From the NCBI GenBank assembly GCA_002633005.1, contig NMRA01000410.1, positions 300,351 through 364,350 of the forward strand: DNA of 64,000 bases, written 5' to 3'. The DNA comes from Phoronis australis (Eukaryota; Phoronida; Phoronidae). Made by a program: the position numbers and the translations under genes. The stretch's first letter is position 1, and each line of letters opens with the position of its first letter. Positions 1 to 11,091 of the stretch are shown here, piece after piece. Under the pieces are notes generated by a model. It did no database searches. It saw nothing but the letters and a program-made list of their open reading frames with translations, and had not been told where the DNA came from.

Positions 1-1294
1 TAAAAACTGACACAAGGGCCAAAAGGCCTCTGATGCAATATGTTAATGTAAAACTGGGTATGTACCTTAAAGTCGAATTATCTGTACGATATCATATATT
101 TCAGGATATTTCGAACAAAATCAGTGAAGATTCGCCGATATTTTTATCATTCTGCCGTCTGCTAAATTCCGCCAAATGAAAAGTACGGAGGCCACAACTG
201 ATGGGATTCTCCAAGTAAGGTCGAGTCGATAACACTGTATATACTTTTCTAATCTTCGAGCGAAATATTTTGATTAAAAAAATCGGGTTCATAGCTCAGG
301 CACATTCTAGTCTTGTCCTAGGAAAGCAGTTAGCTCCAGTAGGTCTAGGGCTGTGTCTAAGTTAAATTAATGCATGGAATTGGCCGTAATTCAATGCACC
401 ATAAAGACATTTAAGTAATTAGGCCAACCTTCTGATGAACTTCACATTTTTGTTGTTTCGTTGCATAACGGTAGCTTTCATTTAACTTTAAAAGTAGCAT
501 GATCACTAAGTTGTGGCAGGGTTACAAAAGATGACAAGCCTGGTGTACTGGCAAAAATGGCCATTTACAAAATTAACTGAAATTGTTTTTAAAGCTTCAT
601 AAATCCAAGTATCATGTTTGACCAACTACAAAATGAACTCTTCCTAACTCTACAGGCGTAGTGTATATACTAGAGGTTCTAAAAAGTAATTCAACTGTTT
701 ATTTTTTCATGACAACAGCTCGAACGAGGCTTTGAGTTCAATAATCTAATGCCCCTCCCTGTGCCGATCGAATCTGTCAATTTTGGTGAGAAGTTCGGTT
801 GAACGCCAGCCTACGCATATATAGATAACAGAAAATGTACCTCTGCTACGAAACAAAACGATGTCCACTGATTACAGGTCGAAATAAATGAAAAATAATA
901 AAAGTTGTCCTTAAAAACAACAATTTCCGGGGACAAGACTAGTGCTGGGATGTCCAGCAGAAGTCGAGACAAAGGCGCCCAGACGAGTGAAACTCCAGAG
1001 CCAAAATCAGATAGCCACCAAACTGAAATGTGGAACAACTGTATTTGTGTTTAACCTTCGCGTAATCCAGCAACATTGCCAAGTTAATGATGTTTAGCTG
1101 CTCGTGTGGCTGTCCACACAGTTTGATCCATCGTTTACACAGTGGACATTACTTTCCGGCTTAGGGAATGCACAAAAAGGGACGGGATATTCTTCTCGAG
1201 GTATATAACGGCTATGTGAGAATTACACACGCCATCTCAACACCGTTTCACCATTCTTATTGCACAATTTCTTGAGCTATAGACTAAAATAAGC

Positions 1295-1335
1295 TTTACC
1301 GACAACGTGTTGTTTGTCGGGTACAATGGCGGCTT
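1295..1335 (+). repeat. Dispersed ~40-bp repeat, second copy inverted at window end
   Basis: The stretch containing GACAACGTGTTGTTTGT followed by ATGGCGGCTT reappears, reverse-complemented and nearly identical, at 63,701-63,743. The core is itself foldback-like (CCGACAA ... TTGTCGG). It looks like the end of a dispersed element rather than a host gene; no partner end was identified. Confidence 0.5.
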
Positions 1336-2222
1336 GGAAACGCAGACGAAGGTGCGTCAGGAATACTACGTTCTGATTGGTCAGTTAGAGCCGTCAGTCA
1401 TAATCCTGGCGATAGGTCAATTTTTGGTACTGTACACTGTTCGCGAATGTGGTCATCTTGTCAATGTGAGTGCCCCGGGGTCATTCCTTGTATAGACATA
1501 ACTTGTTAGGGCACATCTTGAAACGAACTCGCGACCAGACCACGGCGCCCGCCACAAAAGCATTCTTCCGAAAACGAGTTGGTCGCTTTTTAAAAAAACA
1601 TTACATGTACACTGTATGATGTTGCGCAAGACAACTTCATTATACACCAGCCAAATTCGAGTTAAAAAAGTGTGGAGTGTAACAGCATGACACGGCATGA
1701 CAGATGAGGTAAAAACGTTGCACGTCAATATTCGCCTGAATGTCAGGGTTGCGGCACCACAGTATTTCCCCTTTCGCAAATCGAAACGTATCTTAGACTA
1801 AAGAAGATAATTACCTAAAGAAATCAGCTTTAGAGCTGCTCTTTCAGCGGTGGATCCCTCTAAAATACTTGACTACTTAAAATGTGTCGACGGAAACGCG
1901 CCCAACAAAATTTAACTCCGCGTGTCTTGCCGATGAGTCACGAAATCTCAAAATGCGTTGCTTTTCATAACAGCAAATCACAATGCAAAAAATTATATTT
2001 TCAAAGTGAACCCCCTCAATTTTTTCCAAGGTGGTTTACTTGGGGTTTTCACACGCTGGTGGTGCCATTTTTGTTTTGCTGGAGACGTTTTTGTTTTTTT
2101 TTATGTTTCGGTCCTGGCCCAAGGTGGGAGAATTAAACCCCTTGAACCCCCCCCTTCGTAGATCCGCCGGTGTCATGCCGTGTATCGTAGGCCAAGTGCG
2201 ACATAATTCCTGTTTCTTATAG

Positions 2223-2550
2223 TAATAATTCGCAATTTATTCCTGTAAAAATTCTTTAGCCAATCAAAAGCCAAGAATAGTTATTGTAATAAATTTCTGT
2301 TACTGTAATTAATATGTATTACTGTAATTATTCCTGGCATCTGACTAGTTGATTTTTGCCAGTAATTATTAAATAATATTAATTACTGATCAGGAACAAA
2401 TATTATTTGCAATAATGAATATTTGTTACAGTAATTATTCCTGGAATCTGAATGGTTGATTTATTCCAGTAATAAATATTTATTACAGTAATAATTCCTG
2501 GCTTCTGATTTACTAAAGAATCATTACCTAACTGTAATAAATAGGACTGA
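2223..2550. repeat. AT-rich degenerate tandem repeat
   Basis: Phrases such as GTAATTATTCCTGG, followed by a TCTGA/TTGATTT phrase and CCAGTAAT, recur three to four times at roughly 75-110 bp spacing. Each unit contains short inverted AT-rich arms (TATTAC/GTAATA). No coding potential. Confidence 0.55.
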
Positions 2551-4099
2551 TGTCACCCTTGGCCCGCGACATACGATAGCCGTGAGCCTCGCTTCCTCGG
2601 GGCGTTGAGAAGGAACGTGCGGCTACTGCGGGTACCATAGTCTCCTCAGGGCCGTAGGAAGCGGGAGGGGGGCACGTGCCCCCAACCCCTCAAATTTTGC
2701 AGGCGTCAGGGTTAAACCGTGGCAACCGACATAGGCGTGGTGCCGGTAACAGTCGAAAAAATAAAGACCGCGAATACGGATGAGAGAGAAAATTCAAGAG
2801 AACATTTGACAACTCAGTACCAGTGAATGGTTTACCCTTTGAGGGTCCTTGCCAGGATATTGTTGTTAGGCCGGATCTCCGTTTTTGCAGTATAGGTCGT
2901 CTAAACGCACTTGAAAACGTGCATTTAATTATTCATACATGTATTTCGAAAAATCGAGAAAATTATAAATTCAATAAGACAAAGTTGCGAATGCAAAACT
3001 ATATTTTTCCAGAGGTCCCTCTCTGGCAAAGCATAACGGAGACAGCTGTCGCTTTATTTTTTCCTGTTTTTTTCGAAATTGCATATCACTTGAGAAAAAT
3101 TGATGATCTGGCAAATAATATCAATTGCTGCGCATTTCCTGATTTTTAAAAATATAGATCTTCATATTTAGAGGCCTAGCCCTCTAAGGGGGCCATTGAC
3201 GACATTCAAGTGGCCACCCTATTCGTGTTTTTATTGACAAATTCTTAAGGGACCGGTCACGGAGAGAGGGCCCAATGTTGGAATCGATTTCCTCAATTTT
3301 CCTGTTTTTGTGAAATCGTACAACCGGCTTTCATGTTGAGGAAGCTCACTTCTTGCAGGGTCATACGACGGTGGAATGAACTGTCACTCTTTTCCAAGCT
3401 TAATGATGTTTAGCCTGTCGTCTTAAAGTTTCCCATTTCAGACGGTACCTTCTCTTGGTGGGGTGGTTCCGAGGAATAGTCCCTTTGTCCCTCTATACAT
3501 GTAAATCCGACAAGTTGAGATTCCAATCTCATCAAAAACCCAAAACATTCGTGCACAGCATAGCAGTATTAAGACATTCGCCTCTAACAACCAAAAATGT
3601 GAAAAATGCAATGCGATTGACTGTCATCGCAAAGGTAGAATTTTGAAGAACGTGAATACCGCTTTTTTGTGAATTAAACAAAAGGACTATTTCCGATGGT
3701 ATGATTATAAAATTGTGTTACTTTTTTCTCACAATATCACAGCAACAGTATTTCTTTTGAAGATCGTTTAACTAGAAGTTGTTTGTAAGGAATTCGCACA
3801 TGTCGAAAAGAATGTCGGGGCTACGATTTGTGATGACCATGTACATGTCGAATGGGGTACTCATTCAAAAGACTTGCTATCATAAACAAAAATTTCGGTG
3901 CTTTTTTGGAGTTCAACTTTAACTCGTGAACCGTTATAGGTACCTCTGAAATGAGTAACAATACACCTTAATACGAATGCCCGTCTCCCATGTTCCCCCG
4001 GTTACCCGTCAAAAATCTGTCACAGTGCCTGCGGAAATTGCTTATAATATTCCTTTTTGATAAACAAATTTGTTGGATTCTGATTCAGATGTCTATGTA

Positions 4100-4800
4100 C
4101 AGGTATCTACGATAGATTATCTTTGAAAACGCGAAGCTAATATTGTAAGAATTGAGGATATTTCGGTGAATTTCGTTGCAGCTTGAAGTTGGAAGAACTC
4201 TATAATCCGATCCCCAAATAGTAAAGTACACTAAGACGATTTTTGCCTATATGAAATAACTCTCAAAGACACTGATGAAATTTGGACAGTTACAAAAGAT
4301 ATACTCATAATTCAAACGACAATAAATGCATTGCTTTTTGACTTAGGTAGGCGATTTGTAGTTTAAATTCACAAACAGGAGATCAAAAAGGAATTAAGTC
4401 GTTAAATAAAGGTAAACGCATTGCTCATGAACTCGATTGTTGGTTTCTGCTTTACATGTTTATGTGTGTACGAAAGATAGATGAGTTTTCGACAATTAGA
4501 AGCTAAGCTTGTAAGAAATTACTATGCTTCACTGAACTTAGTTGCAGACCGTCATTCGGAAAGTTAATCTATTATCATATCCCCATAGTGTACTAAACGA
4601 TTTTTGTTTATCTGAAATAAGTCTCAAGGATATTGATGAATCTCGGACAGCTCTACAAAGTATCCCAAAATGTTATCACAATTCAAATGACAATGGATTG
4701 TTTATTCACTTAGAAACTACATTAGTTGTTTAAATTCACAAACCGTCTATCGAAAAAGAAGTTTTAGTCCTTAAATATATAGTAAACGCATTGCTCATTA
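4100..4800. repeat. Diverged ~350-bp tandem duplication
   Basis: Two consecutive blocks, about 4,100-4,430 and 4,450-4,800, share the same order of words: GAAGCTAA, TTGTAAGAA, TTGCAG, CGATTTTTG, TGAAATAA, a GATGAA phrase and finally TAAACGCATTGCTCAT. They are clearly diverged, and neither block has a sustained open frame, so this is read as an old non-coding tandem duplication. Confidence 0.55.
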
Positions 4801-5279
4801 ACTTTGAAAGGTTATCTTTACACTTCCTTGACGTGTTTAGTTTCCAGTGGTATTGCGTAATGATTTTTTGTTCTTCAAAACTGAATCGTTTGCTTACATT
4901 TCCCATGCGTATTACACGGACGGAGGACGTCATGACTGACGCACCCACTTAGAAATAAGATGCAACCATGAACCAGGTAGGCCAGCACAGGATCTTAGTG
5001 ATCCTGGGAACTGAATTTGAACTCCAGGCGTTGTTCTCCTGTGGTGTGTATATTTTTGGACACACTCTGTATCATTTTCCCCAGCCACCATAAATTAGAC
5101 TAGCGGTCGTGTTTCGCATACCATGAATAATACGCTTACAAGAAAGTCACGCATTTCTAAAGATATGCGGGAATTTTCCCCGCTCGTCCTTCTGAGCGGC
5201 TTTTACCAGGATCAAAGTGAGTGCGTTGCCGCAGTCGGGTACAGTTGTGATGACCGCGTTGTCCTGTGCGAGTATAAGA

Positions 5280-5422
5280 CATGGGCGGCGCACCAAGGGG
5301 CTGGGCGTGGGGCTATAGCCCGACTTTCTTCAGTGCTACGCCGCCCATGGTCTATAGGCGGCGCACCATGGGGGGCTTGGGGGCTTTACCCCCGACTTTT
5401 TTCACTGCGCTGTGCCACCCAT
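5280..5422. repeat. GC-rich tandem unit with inverted arms
   Basis: Two adjacent ~70-bp units each begin with GGCGGCGCACCA and end with a C-rich CCCATG phrase. The first unit is bounded by perfect 11-bp inverted arms, CATGGGCGGCG at 5,280-5,290 and CGCCGCCCATG at 5,339-5,349. It stands out by GC content from its AT-rich surroundings. Probably a small mobile or foldback repeat. Confidence 0.5.
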
Positions 5423-6403
5423 GTAAGACCCCATTAAATGTAATTACTCCACCATAAACTGTAGTAAGCATCACTGCCTGTGCATACTGGCGAATTTTCC
5501 AATATTAGCCAATAATTTTGGTTAAAAACAAACACCACGGCGGTATTCATCTGGAAAAAAAAACAACCAAGTACGGATTTCGATTTCTACAGTAAAAACT
5601 ACAACCATTGTTTTTACGATTGAAGATAAACGACCGTGCGTATCGATATAGTAGATGGATTTACAAACGCTGATCAGAATTAACAATATGTCGCATGAAG
5701 TATGTTTTTTGATATTCTTTCAATCTCGTTTAATCAGGTTCTTTACTCCAAAAAGTTGTATTTAACTTGTGCCCACTCTATATTTTTATGGCTGACAAAA
5801 AGCTAAAATAGTTATGTAGTTAGTGCAACCAAAATTGTCCAAAGTTTCGAAATCTTCAGTTTGGCTATCACCATTTGCACTTTTGTATATATTTTATGAA
5901 AATTGAGTAGTGTAGCTGTAATTTGGAAAGCTCAGGGCTGGTTTCACAATTAACTAGACTAATTAAGTTTCTTCGGCGATCAAGATCTACCACTGTTTTG
6001 ATACTTTAAGTTTATAAATAAAATAAAAAGATATCAACCCGTTCCCGGTAAGAAAAAAAAAAAAGTAGACAGGAGTATAAAAATAAATTAACAAAAACCG
6101 GTATGAAACATATTTAAAACCATCGTTCGTTTGGGAAGTGGCCCATGGTCAAGATAAACACAAATGAAATTTTTTAGTAATTTTGTAATATTTAAAATGT
6201 TCCAAGTTAAAACTGCTGTCCACAGTTCATCTGCAGCTTGCAACTCTGTGCAAATGCCAGAGAAAATCAATTTGGGTGTAATAACAACCATCGTTTTTGA
6301 GACAGTAGTGCTAGCTATTACCTTTCCACTTCATTAGCTCAGATCTACATCGATACACGGGGCGAGCTCAATAGGCATCAAAGTTGGGGCAAAGGGAAAA
6401 AAT

Positions 6404-6500
6404 CTGAGCAGTGACCAGTGTAAGCGAGAAATTCTCCACATGAACAGGGGATTTTGAAACACATGTGGAGAATTTCTCGCTTACACTGGTCACCGCTCAG
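6404..6500. repeat. Near-perfect 39-bp inverted repeat (long hairpin)
   Basis: Arm 6,404-6,442 and arm 6,462-6,500 are reverse complements over 39 bp with a single mismatch, separated by a 19-nt loop. It ends 140 bp before the SZRD1 start codon. It could be a foldback transposon remnant, a cruciform-prone site, or, if transcribed, a pre-miRNA-sized hairpin; nothing in the sequence decides between these. Confidence 0.85.
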
Positions 6501-6640
6501 ACAGGAAAGGGGGTAGTTTGGCGACGTCGAATTGATTTGTGCCCCTCCAATAATTTTTGCCTTCCTTCGGGCAGGTTACGGGTACCAGAGGCTGTTGGCA
6601 GTGAACGATCTCACTGACACCTGGCGGAGAATGTTGAATC

Positions 6641-9600
6641 ATGGCGGATTGCAATGATGATAACGATACATTGGATAGTTGGGAAGATTTAGATGACAGC
6701 GGGGTACGTCCGATACTAGTTGTTGAAGGTTATGTCAAATGACAATTAACCATGTTTCAGACCATGAGACTGTACAGAAGTCCACAAATTCGAACAGTTA
6801 GCAAATGCAAAACATTTTCAGAACGATGTGAACCTGCCCTTTGCGTCGCACTGGTGACTGGTCCGATATAGCGGTCCCTGATTTAGGGAACCAAATCCAC
6901 TAAGTAACGGCCCCGTTATTCACTGATTGCCTGGTTCTCTAAATCATGGACCGCTATCATCCGACCAGTGCTACCGTTGCGTCTCAGCAATTGTATTGTA
7001 TAGCTCTTCTAACTGAGCCACATTCCTCCGATCAAAATGCCGAGAAGTAATTTCCAGGCTTTCATCCAGCAGCCATTCAAGGCTCTTATTAATAAGTTAC
7101 TGTGTAAACTGCAGGACATCAATGGTTAAAATTACTCCTCCACCTCCAATGTTGTCGCCGGTCCCATTGGTTGGATCTTCTGGGTTGGGTGGATTGGCGG
7201 TTGTTCATTGTTGGCGTTGCTTCTTCGCGAAGAAGCAACGCAGTCATGTCGACATCATCAGATTGATATCCAGCTTCCTAACAAGTTTCAGCAATAAATC
7301 CATAACTAGCTCCGCTGACGAGCACACAATGATAGCCGGCACTGGTTGGATATCAGCGGTCCCTGATTTTGAGAACGAGATGGGCCCGTTATTAAGTGAT
7401 TGCCTGCAGGTTCTCAAAACCAGGGACTGCTATATCCAGCCATTGCTGTGATGGCCAATCACTGCATATCGAAATACGACCTTCGAGCCAGCCAGTTCTG
7501 ATCTTCTGTACCTCAGCCAACATGGTGCTTTCTCTGCTCCCTCACCTAATCTATAAATAGCTGCTGTCTTTCTTTTCTTTCCACAAATTTATGCAGAGAT
7601 CCTGGAACGTTCGTCATATGGATCGACTGTGCAGAAAAACCTCTACTTTTTCCTGGCCCATTTTCAATCATTTCTCCTTGCTCATTGACTGGGCTGAATC
7701 CCTGTTGTCGCTCAAAAAGCTGCCTAGTTAGGATACCCATATTACCATATGGATGTCCTATTCGGCATTTGAAGGCCTAACCATTTGTATCTCTTTTAAC
7801 TTAACAGCAGCTCTTGGAGCTAATAAGATGAAATGTATCCTGTTAGTACTCAACAATTAACCAACATGCACTTTTCTGTCCTACAACCGAGTTGGCCATA
7901 TAGTCTCTAAATGAATTCAATGCTTTCAAACAAGTGTTTATTGATTTCATAGCAAGTATTCTTTGTTTTCTAAATACTTGACGGCTGTGTAATGCCATGT
8001 TGTGGCATAACCTGATGCTGTGAGTGTTTTGTAAAACTGAGTGCTTGTTACTTTTACCTTTTAGGAACTTGACCGGCGCTTAGAAGAAATGACCGTGAAG
8101 GTAGACAAAAGGTATTCAGCATTGATTTCAGGACGTTTGTGTTATGACATTTAATTGTTCTTTTGTCGAACCACATTAAATGCAAATCTTCCCGGAACTT
8201 TTAATTTCTGAAATGTCCGTTGTAACCAAAATTTGTTATTACCATGTGTATAATGTACAATTGGCTTTGATCTTGTGGATTGAAATATACTATTTCTCAC
8301 TCCCTCCTTAATTCCTCCTTGCCTCCCTCCCTGCCTCCCTCCACCCTTCCTTCCTTCCTCCCCCACCTCTCTCTCCATCTCATCCTCCCTCTCACTCTCT
8401 CCTCTCTTTCTCTGTCTTTCCCTCTTTCACTTCCTCACCCCACCTCCCTCTTCACCATCCCCACTCCCTCTTCCACATCCCTCTCCCTGTTCCCCACCCC
8501 TGTTCCTTTTTAATACCCCCTCCCTATTCCCCCCTTCCCCCCTTCCCTTTGAAGTTCTGTTGTTGCCAAACTGTATTCTCAGCTCTGCAACTGTCTTGAC
8601 GTCTTTTTGCAATTGTTCAGATTTCATTTGTGCATGAAGTGTTTGGGTTATATTCGCTGGAGGAACGGTTTGTCTGTTATTTTTTACCAAACTGCATTTT
8701 TGTGATGCTCAGCTAATAGGTTATCTGCATGTACAAACTTAGGTTATATTTTATTGTCAAACTTTGCTAACGATACTCCATTCATGTGTCGATTTACTCT
8801 GTGATTTTTTTAGGAAAACCACCAATGCTGAAATGCAGGTTCCAGTCCTTGTCAACGACAGTATGAGAACAGTATATCAACCACAAGTGAAAATTTTGCA
8901 AAGGAATCCAGAAAAAATATCAGTCAATGGAAACGAGGCCAGGTAACTGATGATTGTTTGATTTTCTTTTCCCTGATTGGCTAAAATGTTGTTATTAATT
9001 GTTAAGTGCTTAAAATCATCAGACATCAACTTTTTCCATTTTTGTCACCCCTTTTGTATCTGGCAAAGGTGTGAAGTATGGTCATGACATTTGGCAGAAG
9101 TGTATCTATTCCCATAACTATGGCTGATATCTTTGTTCAATGGATTTGAATACTGCTTTGACCCCTAGTGGTAGTTTTCTTTTGTTATCCTTCCTGCAAT
9201 ATCTGCCAACTTCGATGAAGGATCGTCGTGAATTTTAATAGATGTGATAATATGATGAATATTTTGAGTCATCCAGTTGAGTAAATAATATGAAAAATAA
9301 ATCAATTACTGGTCTTACGGATTAAGTTAGTTACTTTGCGTCCTTATCTCGAGGACTTCGACAGGCCACGGAGATGTCACGTGGCTCATCATGTGATCGA
9401 TAGCACAGTTTGCGCGGGATACACTTTAGCGTTCTATCCCAAGTTTTTTGGTAACAGAAATAGTCTAGATGTGTTTCTAATGAGGAGAGCAAAGTTGATA
9501 CTGATTTCAAATTACGAGACTACTGCTAGGCCCCCTTGTGGCTGTTTTTATATATGATAATGTTGAAAACAGATTCCTTTTTTGATTTTTTTGTTCTAAA

Positions 9601-11091
9601 GTTAAAAGGTGAGGAGCCCAGTCACCAGGTGGCGTAATTGTTTCGTCATTAGTCCGCTTAACAATAGTACTGTAAAAGGACAATTGAAGATAAAGGGAAG
9701 CAGACGAGTTATCAAAAGCAGAAACGGTTGTTTGATATTGCTTTTGATGCCAGATATTACAAGATGATGTCATCCTTTTTAAAATCACAAAATATTGCAT
9801 ATGGTTACATGGGGAGATAATCTCGCCTGATTTTAGTAAGATACTGTGGTAATGTTGGCTTATGAAGTAAATGGTGAGGTGCGTAGTACATTTTTGTCAA
9901 TTCTGACGACTGCAACTGCCTCTTGTGGTCAAGTTTGTGTCTTATTGCACCCTACATGAAACTTATAAAGAGTCCTAGTCAAATACCTTTAGGGGTGCAC
10001 CAGGGGCGCACATCAACACAACTGGTAGAAGGTGATGAGTTCGTAGCTGTTATGATTACGGGTGACTCCATTATTTTATTGTAAAGATCACGCTTTTCAG
10101 ACAAATTCTTTTGACATAATAGTTCTAAGTATGTTCACATGACACACAGTTTGTGAATTCTTAGTGTGTGAACTGTCATGAAACCTACATCTTTGATGAA
10201 GTTTCGTCTTGATTTCAATTCAAGACTGTTGCCTGATGTTGATGTTTCTATTGCCGCATCATTCTACTTTTCTACAGAAATGTTAAGCCAACAAAAACAT
10301 TACAACAAAGAGAAGCTGCCTATGCAGAGGCACGTCAAAGGATTATGGGTAACCTGGGTGCTGAAAGTGCAGAGGCAAGGTAACGTGATGATAGTGTTGT
10401 GTGTGAATGACTGCAGCTACTGAAAACATGGATGGATTATTACTAAGGCTGTAACGGTTTCACTTCCTTTGGTTCGGTTCGGTTCTGTTTTTTGGCCTTG
10501 GTTATCACTGTTCGATTCCAGAATCTACTAATAATGTTATTGTTTACCCAAAATTCAGATAAGAATATTGTTTGTGTTCCTATCGAAAATCAGATTTTTT
10601 ATCCTCTTTTCTTAATTTTGTAACAATTCATCGCTTAGAATCACAGTTAAACAGTGTGCAAAAATACCAGAAAATAAACATTTTGCTTCATTCTGAGTTA
10701 TGAGAGAAGACTGCTCTGACGATCAATTGGGCTTCTGCCCAGCCATCATGACGGAGAATTCAGAGTCATATTTCTGAATGCTTCTCGGCTGTATGATATT
10801 AACACACGCTAATGCATCAGATTCAAAGTCTTGATAGTTTGTTGCATTTGAGGAGAGGATACCGTGTACTAAGCTCACTTTGTTTGAATTACTACTAACA
10901 GTGAAATAACTGGTGTGCTCCTATTTCTGGAAGCTGATGTTGCATTTTTACTTTTTACTTATTCTTGATCTCTGTTTTGTTTCAGGCCTACCAAGCTGCT
11001 AAAAAATACAGAGGTATCGAAAATATTGAACAATGTTGTGCGACAGCCCAAAGGGCCTGATGGTACCAAAGGTTTTGTGTCACCAAGGTAG
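6641..11091 (+). CDS. SZRD1: SUZ RNA-binding domain-containing protein 1
   Basis: Five coding exons: 6641-6703, 8065-8111, 8814-8942, 10278-10379 and 10986-11091, joined by GT-AG introns; 447 nt, 148 residues, close to the ~152 of vertebrate SZRD1. The N-terminus is acidic (DSWEDLDDSG, then ELDRRLEE across the first junction). Exon 3 has the PQVKILQRNP motif, exon 4 the SUZ core (LQQREAAYAEARQRIMG) and exon 5 the conserved C-terminal SUZ-C motif NNVVRQPKGPDGTKGF. SUZ domains bind RNA in other proteins; SZRD1's own role is little defined. The ATG is the first in the exon and keeps the family's acidic start; context is AATCATGG. The 3' neighbour SLC33A1 is convergent. The family match is strong in every exon, so the assignment is firm; UTR ends were not determined. 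Confidence 0.94.
6849..6970. mobile_element. Foldback (MITE-like) element, copy A
   Basis: Imperfect inverted repeat of about 40-bp arms: CACTGGTGACTGGTCCGATA at the left matches the reverse complement of the right end, with GCGGTCC and GATTTAG..GAACCA following in both arms. The centre CCCGTTATTCACTGATTGCC is shared with copy B at 7,340-7,447. No transposase. Lies in SZRD1 intron 1. Confidence 0.7.
7214..7241. repeat. Perfect 28-bp palindrome
   Basis: GCGTTGCTTCTTCG (7,214-7,227) is followed directly by its exact reverse complement (7,228-7,241), without any spacer. In SZRD1 intron 1, about 100 bp before foldback copy B. Function unknown. Confidence 0.85.
7340..7447. mobile_element. Foldback (MITE-like) element, copy B
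   Basis: Same design as copy A: arms beginning CACTGGTTGGATATCAGCGG with TCCCTGATTTTGAGAAC, a centre of CCCGTTATTAAGTGATTGCC, and a right arm reading back through GTTCTCAAAACCAGGGACTG. The two copies are diverged but align over their length. In SZRD1 intron 1. Confidence 0.7.
8300..8560 (+). repeat. Long polypyrimidine tract
   Basis: About 260 bp of nearly pure C/T on the plus strand, with runs such as CTTCCTTCCTTCCTCCCCC, inside SZRD1 intron 2. Open frames on either strand here (Ser/Pro/Leu-rich or Gly/Glu/Arg-rich) are composition artefacts. Homopurine-homopyrimidine DNA of this kind can adopt triplex structure. Confidence 0.85.

Larger units (their letters stand above)
1..6400. other. Intergenic region upstream of SZRD1
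   Basis: I see no convincing coding exon here. The open frames present are short, lack family resemblance and have no consistent splice-site context. The stretch is AT-rich with several local repeats listed separately (1,295-1,335; 2,223-2,550; 4,100-4,800; 5,280-5,422). Undetected single exons of a neighbouring gene cannot be excluded. Confidence 0.6.

Noticed and set aside
1453-1779. 108-codon minus-strand ORF
   Set aside because: Cys/Val/Thr-rich without motif, splice context or repeat homology; chance ORF is likely.
5123-5437. 104-codon plus-strand ORF
   Set aside because: Half of it runs through a GC-rich tandem inverted repeat and it has no family resemblance.
8280-8690. Ser/Pro/Leu-rich and Gly/Arg/Glu-rich ORFs on both strands
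   Set aside because: Artefacts of the polypyrimidine tract within SZRD1 intron 2.
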